This document shows positions 57,836-64,000 of a stretch of 64,000 nucleotides of DNA, piece by piece; positions within the stretch are counted from its first letter, which is position 1; each line of letters opens with the position of its first letter. Source of the stretch: Siphlonurus alternatus. Taxonomy: Eukaryota > Arthropoda > Insecta > Ephemeroptera > Siphlonuridae. The stretch lies in NCBI GenBank assembly GCA_949825025.1, contig OX463780.1:48381280-48445279 (forward strand), read 5' to 3'. A program made the position numbers and the translations under genes. Under the pieces are notes generated by a model. It worked only from the letters and a program-made list of their open reading frames with translations. It ran no database searches and was not told the origin of the DNA.

Positions 57836-58150
57836 TATGCTAGAAACTTTTTCCGCAAAATTCCAATGATTTCAAAAAAAGTTGTATTTAACATTGAATT
57901 TCCATAAGGCGAAAATAATTTTTTTAAAAACCACCCCTGAAAGGGGTGTTATTGGGGTTCAATAAAAATTTTAATAACCTGAACTAATTTTTACAACCCT
58001 CAGCTACAAGTGTACCAAATTTGAAGTTTGTACGAAAATTTTTGCAATACCAAATTTACGAAAAAAGTTGGCACGCGAATTGTGGTTCACTCTGTATTAT
58101 TACATTTTTCCCTGAATTTAAAACCGACGAGGTCATGTCTTAGCATAATT

Positions 58151-58190
58151 GTGACTGAGGAAACCATGGAAACCTCAGTCAGTAGCAAGC
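58151..58190. repeat. Isolated SINE tail motif
   Basis: GTGACTGAGGAAACCATGGA followed by AACCTCAGTCAG: only the palindromic tail of the SINEs in this window, without a head. It lies about 55 bp outside the foldback element. Confidence 0.5.
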
Positions 58191-58479
58191 AGTAACAGCA
58201 AGCACTACAACTTGAGACAGTTCAAAAATTAATCTTTATCTGTGGACTTTGTAGTTCACGGAGATTGTATGATTTTGGGTATGCAACTCATTTTTTGTTA
58301 ATATTTTTTTAAAATGTTTGCTATCTTATATGATAGTTTAATTAGATTAATTAAAAATTTGAATTAATGTTATAAGAATGATACTGGGGGAATGGAACTG
58401 AACAATCTGTCACATATTTATATTCGTTTTGTTTTATCATGTTTAAAGATTGAAGCCTGTTCGTCTGCAATATTCTCTG
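58191..58479. other. AT-rich spacer
   Basis: Nothing recognised. Confidence 0.5.
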
Positions 58480-58680
58480 ACGTGTGACTGAGGGAGCCGT
58501 GGAAACCTAGTCAGGATGAACATCTCTACCTGCCAAAGTGACGTCCTCGCACTGAATTGAATTTACCTCTGGGAAAAAGTAATGTACTAAAATGTTTCCT
58601 TAATTAAAATGGTCACTCATCTAAGTACTAACCACGCTCAAAGATTCTTGACTTTAAAGATCACCTCAATTCCAGTATAT
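58480..58680 (-). mobile_element. 5S rRNA-derived SINE, copy 5 (decayed)
   Basis: On the minus strand: GTGATCTTTAAAGTCAAGAA, GAGCGTGGTTAGTACTTAGA and TGAGTGACC form the head, and ACTAGGTTTCCACGGCTCCC with TCAGTCACAC the tail. The body between is short and eroded. Confidence 0.75.
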
Positions 58681-59354
58681 ACAAGAGGAAGTTCACTGCT
58701 TATTATAAACTGATTATTTCGTGCTCGATATACAGGGAACGAGAACTGAGAAAAACCACACATGGTTGTTTCTGATATGGCGTCATGTCGAACGCTCGCA
58801 AGCTATTTATTACGTTCCGCCAGGCCTGTAATCATTAAAATCATTAAAATTCAATAATACTCCACATAAAAACTAGTCTGATATATTTTTTTTTTTTTCA
58901 AATCCTGTTTGAAAAACACAATTTTTTTTTTATCATACTTTAAATAACCATAAATCATTTTACCGAAAATTATTCTATTATGATGAATTTACATACAAAT
59001 TTGAAATTTAGTAATTATAAACTTAAAATTATTTAATTTTTATTAAAAAGTGTGAAAAATGTAATTGTTGTATACACACAAAGTAATAAAATATATTGTA
59101 CAATAAAATGTTTATTATTATTGCTTGTTTTTATAATATATAATAATTATAATTGTATCAACATTGCATGCCTTATTCACACTGTACACACATAGACAAA
59201 AATACCAAGACATCGTTGCAATTACCATGATTACTTGGGTCAAATAAGAAGTGGGAGAAATTTCAAAATTAGTTCTTTATTTCATTTACATCCCTCCTAC
59301 TTTTAAAACTCTATATACTTTTCTACAAAATAAATAAAACATTTAATACATATA
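58681..59354. other. AT-rich flank
   Basis: Nothing recognised. Confidence 0.5.
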
Positions 59355-59532
59355 GGGGGACATTCACAAAGCACTTTAACCCCCACTTTAGCCCCGATTT
59401 TTAACCCTGGTACTAAACATGGTGCTAAACTATGAGCTTAACATGGTTAGCCCCTGGTTTAGTACCATGTTTAGCACCAGGGTTAAAAATCGGGGCTAAA
59501 GTGGGGGTTAAAGTGCTTTGTGAATGTCCCCC
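59355..59532 (-). mobile_element. 178-bp palindromic MITE (family F), copy 2
   Basis: Same length and ends as 32524-32701, with the asymmetric centre (ACTATGAGCTTAACATGG) in inverse orientation. Few differences are visible, so the two copies are probably recent. Confidence 0.9.
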
Positions 59533-59659
59533 ATAATTTATATACATTGCCCGTATACATTTTTATTTGCATCCCCTGTCATGTGATTGATTCTGTACCA
59601 ATAAGAATTCCGTGGAATATTTTTGTTGATATAAATGATATACTTAATAAACATGGTAT

Positions 59660-59783
59660 ACGATTCGGCCTGTTTATCTACGTCTTTCACTAACCACGTT
59701 TAGTGTTATTTAATTAGCCTGGCGTTAACCACGGTTAGTGAGAAACCTGGATAAATATCTGGATAACTTTTTCGTGAATCGTC
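59660..59783. mobile_element. 120-bp MITE with GATTCACGAAAAAG ends, copy 2
   Basis: ACGATTCGGCCTGTTTATC at the left; GGATAACTTTTTCGTGAATC at the right; the centre CTAACCACGTTTAGTG is mirrored by GTTAACCACGGTTAGTGAG. Confidence 0.75.
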
Positions 59784-59967
59784 TCCGTTAACACAAAAAT
59801 AACAGATCAACTGTACCAATTTATATAAAAATAGAATAAGACGCGCTAAAGGAAATAAAGTTGTTTGTAGTAAATATGATATGTGTCACAAACATCCCAG
59901 CTGATTGGGTCACTCGGCGTGGGAACTGCTGCTACCTGCGCTAGCTCCCCCAGGTGCAAGAAGGACG

Positions 59968-60272
59968 AGATATTAGAATGTAGCTTAATCGAAAGAAGGG
60001 GTAAAAATATGGTACTGCGAATTTTTTCAGATTTTTTTGACACCGGGAACAATTTTTAAAAAATTATTGAAAGTCTATTTTATGATGTCACGGGCGGTAC
60101 TGCCCTATCCTTTTTATTTAAGGAGTGCCGCCCGTGACGTTATTAACATATAATTTCAATCATTTTTTAAAAATAGTTCCCGGTCTCAGAAAAATCTGAA
60201 AAATTTCACAATACCATATTTTTACCCCTTCTTTCGATTAAGAAACTAAAATTTTCACATTCTAATATCTCA
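59968..60272. mobile_element. Foldback MITE related to family D (variant ends)
   Basis: Outer ends GAGATATTAGAATGT and its complement; then TTAATCGAAAGAAGGGGTAA mirrored by TTACCCCTTCTTTCGATTAA. The inner arm (TTTTTTCAGATTTTTTTGAC, GGGAACAATTTTT) is shared with family D, but the ends and centre (ACGGGCGGTACTGCC / GGAGTGCCGCCCGTGACG) differ. Confidence 0.8.
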
Positions 60273-60408
60273 CTGTGTCACTTTCATGTCCAGCCGCTTT
60301 GTGGGAGATTTGACTTGGTGCATTTTTCTTGCAACAGTTTGCAAAGCTTATCTTACCACAGGCATCTTAGCTGGAGGCAACCATACAACCAGGTTGCATC
60401 AAACAACT

Positions 60409-60534
60409 GTACACTCGTCGCCTTGGAAAATTTCCTATTTGAAACCTTTTTAATCACCGTGCCCCATGTTACTCTTATGGGACATGGTGATTAACAAGAC
60501 CACAAAGGGACATTTTCCGCGGTAACGAGTGTAC
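60409..60534. mobile_element. 130-bp MITE with TACACTCGTC ends (family E), copy 2
   Basis: GTACACTCGTCGCCTTGGAA at the left; GCGGTAACGAGTGTAC at the right; the centre TTAATCACCGTGCC is mirrored by GACATGGTGATTAA. Confidence 0.85.
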
Positions 60535-60750
60535 TATATTTTCTATTACTCTGTGGATTTCTTTTATAATTTATATTAGCACGAAAGTCAGTCAGCGTGA
60601 CGTCATTCCTATATCTGCCATGTTAATTTTTTATCGCAGTTCTGAGGAGCACTATTACTTGATTGCATCATTGATTAACATGCTGCTTTTGGCTGCATGA
60701 TTTAATTAAGTTACGTTAATGAAAAAATCATGAATATTAAAAGAATATTA

Positions 60751-60885
60751 CACGATACAATTTTTCTAATCATTGCATACAATTTTTCCTTACAAGAAAA
60801 CTTCAGCTCCATTTATTTGTGTATATGAATTTAAGATGAAATTTTCTTGTAAGGAAAACTTTTATGCAAAATTGTATCATATGGG
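60751..60885. repeat. 130-bp imperfect hairpin
   Basis: ATACAATTTTTCCTTACAAG with AAAACTTC is mirrored by ATTTTCTTGTAAGGAAAAC and AAAATTGTATCAT. Confidence 0.6.
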
Positions 60886-61429
60886 ATTATATAAGTGATA
60901 ATAAGAAAGATGCAAATGACCGCTTGTAAATAAATCATTGCAAGTATAGTTATAGACAGATCAGTTTCTTATCTTACCTATGCGTGCTGATAATGAATGT
61001 TGTGAAATTGGTTTATAAATCCGTAACACCTCAGGCCAATGTATCTGGGAAGGTGTAGAAATATATAATTATATCTATTTTAAAAATTACGGGGTTGTTC
61101 CCTTGAGTTTTCCTTGTCAATCTATTTTTATCAATTTGAAAAAGTATTAAATAGATTATATTATTAAAATTTAAATACAAGTTAATTGAATATTCTTTAC
61201 TTTTATTTTAATTCTATTAAGTACACATAGCACTTGTATATAGAATTTTCTTTTCTCAAGGAAACTTAATATAATAATAAGATATAATTTTCTATGTAAT
61301 AATGTAACTTGATATAATAAATTATAGTTGCCTTACACAGGATCACGAAGCAATATAAATAAATGGTTTTCTTGTTCTAATCTGCATAGTAATTTATTGT
61401 TTACACTTAAAATGGTTTTCGTCGTGTTT
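60886..61429. other. AT-rich flank
   Basis: Nothing recognised. Confidence 0.5.
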
Positions 61430-61545
61430 GTAACGTCCTCAGCCATTGGTTGACAGTTTGTAACGAAGAACCTCATTGGTCGAAAACGAGCCGAAGACTC
61501 ACGAGCATACACGATGATTCCCGAGTGAAGTGATATCGTGAGATT
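61430..61545. repeat. Dispersed repeat shared with 9750-9880
   Basis: CGTCGTGTTTGTAACGTCCT, CAGCCATTGGTTGACAG, TTTGTAACGAAGAACCTCAT and GAGCATACACGATGA. Confidence 0.45.
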
Positions 61546-61619
61546 GATTCAGAATCACAATAAATAATACTGTAGAATATAATAAATACTTCATTTTTTT
61601 TCTATAGAAAAGTATATTG

Positions 61620-61828
61620 TCAATATTTTTTTTTTCAACACCATTAAAATTTTGTTACAAAACGCTGTGACGTCATAGTCATGCAAATATTTAGCACGCA
61701 AGCATTGGGAAAGAAATTTTGAGAGTGTTATGGAGCTTGAAAAAAAAATGGAAAAAATTAACAACATTTAATTCGAGGTCATCTATCAAAATATGCAATA
61801 AAAAATTTCATAAAGGTTGTCCATTATA
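61620..61828. mobile_element. MITE with TGACGTCA motif (CRE family), copy 4, left end lost
   Basis: GCTGTGACGTCATAGTCATG, CAAATATTTAGCACGCAAGC and the right end ATATGCAATAAAAAATTTCA with AGGTTGTCCATT. The left terminal repeat and the second core site are missing. Confidence 0.7.
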
Positions 61829-63249
61829 TATAGATAATCTGCTTTTTGCTAACAATTAATTGTTTATGCAAATAAATATGAAAATAATTTGCAATATTCG
61901 CAGTCCAAGTGATGTTCATACACATCTCTAACTCACGTGGCTTGATAACAAGTCTTGTGAGCCCCAGCAGGTACCAACACGCTAGCCCCAGATTTAAACC
62001 GCCCTCGGGGCTCAGGTTGGCAATTAGCTCCAGGTTTATTTAGATGGGACTTAATTAGATCAAGTATCTGACCTGCATCAGTTTTATAACTTTCTAAATT
62101 TGAATAAATGACTATATATATAATAAATTGATTGAATTTTAACTATTTTAACTGTTATCTCTTATAATACTCGAAAGAGAGGGAAGACAATTTTATAGTT
62201 TTGTTGATAGTTTATCCTTTCTATAATTTAGATGTGTTCAATATCACATTGATATTATTTTTATAGGATAATGACTAACATTTATAAAGATCGATAATCG
62301 ATTAAAGTTTCCATCATAATTAATAGATCGATCGAAACCAACAATTTAATTTTATCGTATAATCGATTAAATCGAATTTAAATTATGTAATTGTGGAGAC
62401 CGACTGGATTTATGGGTTTAATGTGGTGACGTCACTGATGGGAGATTTGTTTGTTTTAAATTGACGTAACGACAACTTACTCTTCACTGGAAACTTGCCA
62501 GACCAACATTTTGATCAAAATACAGTCGCATCATCATAACATTTCCTACCGGAAGTGCTCTTTTTATGAATTTCACATAAAAAATTTGACTCTGAAACTT
62601 TTCATAACTTAAAATATGAAATTTAAAAGATTTTTCTTCACTAAAATATGAAAATATATTTTAAAAAAATCATTTCCGGTGTACCTTTTATATTAATAAG
62701 AGTATACATATAAACTTGATGCGAGCCATTAAACATTTCTAGTGGCAGATCAAATTAGGCGTTATTATGTCTTAATGTACGTGTCCATACATGTAATCAC
62801 CTTCGAGCTTTCGAAAAATAAAGAGACATTGAAACCTTATTATTAAAAATTTCACCGTTATAAAATCCAGTTAAAAATGTATCTTTATCAAAGTCAGTTT
62901 TTTAATGTTAAGTGACTTTTATTATTACAATATTGTGATGAAATTGTTACAAAAGGTGGTGAATATTGTTGTAAATTATACAACCGTTACAACAATATGA
63001 TGATGTAACACATGAGCGCTTCTTGTTAATATAAAAAAAAAACATTTTATGTGTACTTAACAATCTTATGTATACAAAAATATAAAAAGTAAATATTAAA
63101 ATTTTGTTGCCTGCTGAATCAACAGTAAAAATTTGCAGCGAAAGAACTTTTTATATAATTTGAATGTTGATAGAGGAGAATGAAATTATAGTTAATTAGC
63201 TTGATTGCTTGTTAATTTTTATAGAAGTTAAATTTTGTATCATTTAGTA
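61829..63249. other. AT-rich flank
   Basis: Mostly nothing. A GC-richer patch at 61950-62035 (GTGAGCCCCAGCAGGTACCA) and a TTCCGG-flanked stretch at 62545-62680 have no recognised content. GGTGACGTCACTGATG near 62424 is a single CRE-like site. Confidence 0.4.
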
Positions 63250-63575
63250 AAAAATGGATAACCTGCTTGAAATTTTTTATTGCATATTTATATAGAATAG
63301 CTGTGTACACTCGTCGCTTTGGAAAATTTCCCACTTGCAGCCTTGTTAATTAATACCATGCCCTATGATATCATTCTTACTAGGCATGGTGATTAACAAG
63401 ACCGCAAAGGGAAATTTTCCAAGGTGACGACTGTACCTGCAAAGACTTGTTAGCATGCAGTAAAAAAAATCAGATATTAAAATCCTCATAAGCTTACTGC
63501 AAAATTTTGTGACGTCATAGTCATGTAAATATTTAACACGTAAGCATAGAGGCCTATCATGACGTCAAATTAAAA
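63250..63575. mobile_element. CRE-family MITE, copy 5, interrupted by another MITE
   Basis: Left end ATGGATAACCTGCTTGAAAT and TTTTTATTGCATATTTAT; core TTTTGTGACGTCATAGTCAT, GTAAATATTTAACACG and ATCATGACGTCAAATT. The family E element at 63305-63436 sits inside it. The right arm is decayed or lost. Confidence 0.65.
63305..63436. mobile_element. 130-bp MITE with TACACTCGTC ends (family E), copy 3, nested
   Basis: GTACACTCGTCGCTTTGGAA at the left, AAGGTGACGACTGTAC at the right, centre TTAATACCATGCCC and GGCATGGTGATTAA. It is inserted in the CRE-family MITE, so it is the younger event. Confidence 0.85.
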
Positions 63576-64000
63576 AAATATATATTCCGTCGCAAAGTAT
63601 GATGGTTTAAAAACTCCGCGTAGTTGCCTTGATGGTATGCAACCAGTCCAACACCCGGCAACCGTCATACAAATTGGTGTAGCAAAAGTTGCATAGTTAC
63701 AAGGAGTATACAAAAAAAAATGAATAATAATTATAATAATACAGACCATTGGAAAACCTACCTAACCAATACCAATTGTTCATCGAGGGATTTTTTATCT
63801 CATGACATGTTTCAACTTGTCTTTTCAATGTTTTTTTTTTTTTTAATTTATTTTATAATGTCACTCTTACTTGTTATAACATCCAAAATTTATAAAAGTT
63901 TCATAAAATTACGTTTAATAATAAACCTATTATGAATAAATAATATATTTATAACATATATTTACATATTTCAGAATAAATTGAATAAATGAAATAATAT
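63576..64000. other. AT-rich window end
   Basis: No gene I can support; a 71-codon open frame at 63720-63935 is low-complexity and AT-driven. Confidence 0.45.

Larger units (their letters stand above)
55056..58096. mobile_element. 3-kb foldback element with asymmetric satellite arms
   Basis: Terminal inverted repeats begin TACAGAGTGAACCACAATTC and are mirrored exactly at 58096. The first approximately 270 bp of both arms pair almost perfectly. The inner ends pair again around a loop near 56165-56183 (GTCTCAAATCTCTTT and its complement). Between lie tandem units of about 128 bp in opposite orientation on the two arms: about 5 in the left, about 10-11 in the right. The arms are therefore about 1.1 and 1.9 kb. 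Flanking TA on both sides suggests a TA target, as in Tc1/mariner elements, while the layout resembles Drosophila FB elements. No transposase is present. Confidence 0.9.

Overview
The window is eukaryotic nuclear DNA: AT-rich, intron-rich and dense in repeats. The one gene I can identify is Wnt5, on the minus strand. Four coding exons can be joined through canonical GT/AG sites with matching phases: 46346-46449, 15592-15860, 7785-7965 and 6576-6687 (666 nt, 222 codons). From what I recall of the family, the protein reads like an arthropod Wnt5, so the organism is probably an arthropod. I cannot say which group, although the large introns, long GA/CT tracts and abundant foldback elements would suit a crustacean or a large-genome insect. 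The C-terminal third of Wnt5 (the CHGVSGSC segment and the Cys-rich end) is not visible and should lie left of position 1.

Layout. 1-6575 is Wnt5 intron 4 as far as the window shows it. It holds an intronless minus-strand ORF for an unrecognised multi-pass membrane protein (532-1578), a LINE 3' end, a 5S-rRNA-derived SINE, a foldback MITE and a 44-bp tandem array ending inside the exon 4 donor. 6688-7784 (intron 3) carries a hAT-type MITE beside the exon 4 acceptor. 7966-15591 (intron 2) starts with a 34-bp minisatellite at the exon 3 acceptor. 15861-46345 (intron 1, 30.5 kb) holds a near-complete LINE with endonuclease and reverse transcriptase (26211-29837), a TTAA-flanked hairpin, a 660-bp hairpin, SINEs and three long GA/CT tracts. 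46450-64000 is 5' flank or 5' UTR introns, with a 3-kb foldback element (55056-58096) and a cluster of small MITEs.

The clearest patterns are these. Tandem or mobile repeats touch four of the seven visible Wnt5 splice junctions. Two kinds of SINE, one with a 5S rRNA-like head and one with a tRNA-like head, appear to share a tail motif. The 3-kb foldback element has arms of very different length because an internal repeat of about 128 bp expanded in one arm. Several MITE families scatter TGACGTCA-type sites through the locus. No genuine rRNA, tRNA, CRISPR or prokaryotic feature was seen.

Everything here was read by eye. Repeat boundaries are good to a few bases where terminal inverted repeats are clear and to tens of bases elsewhere.
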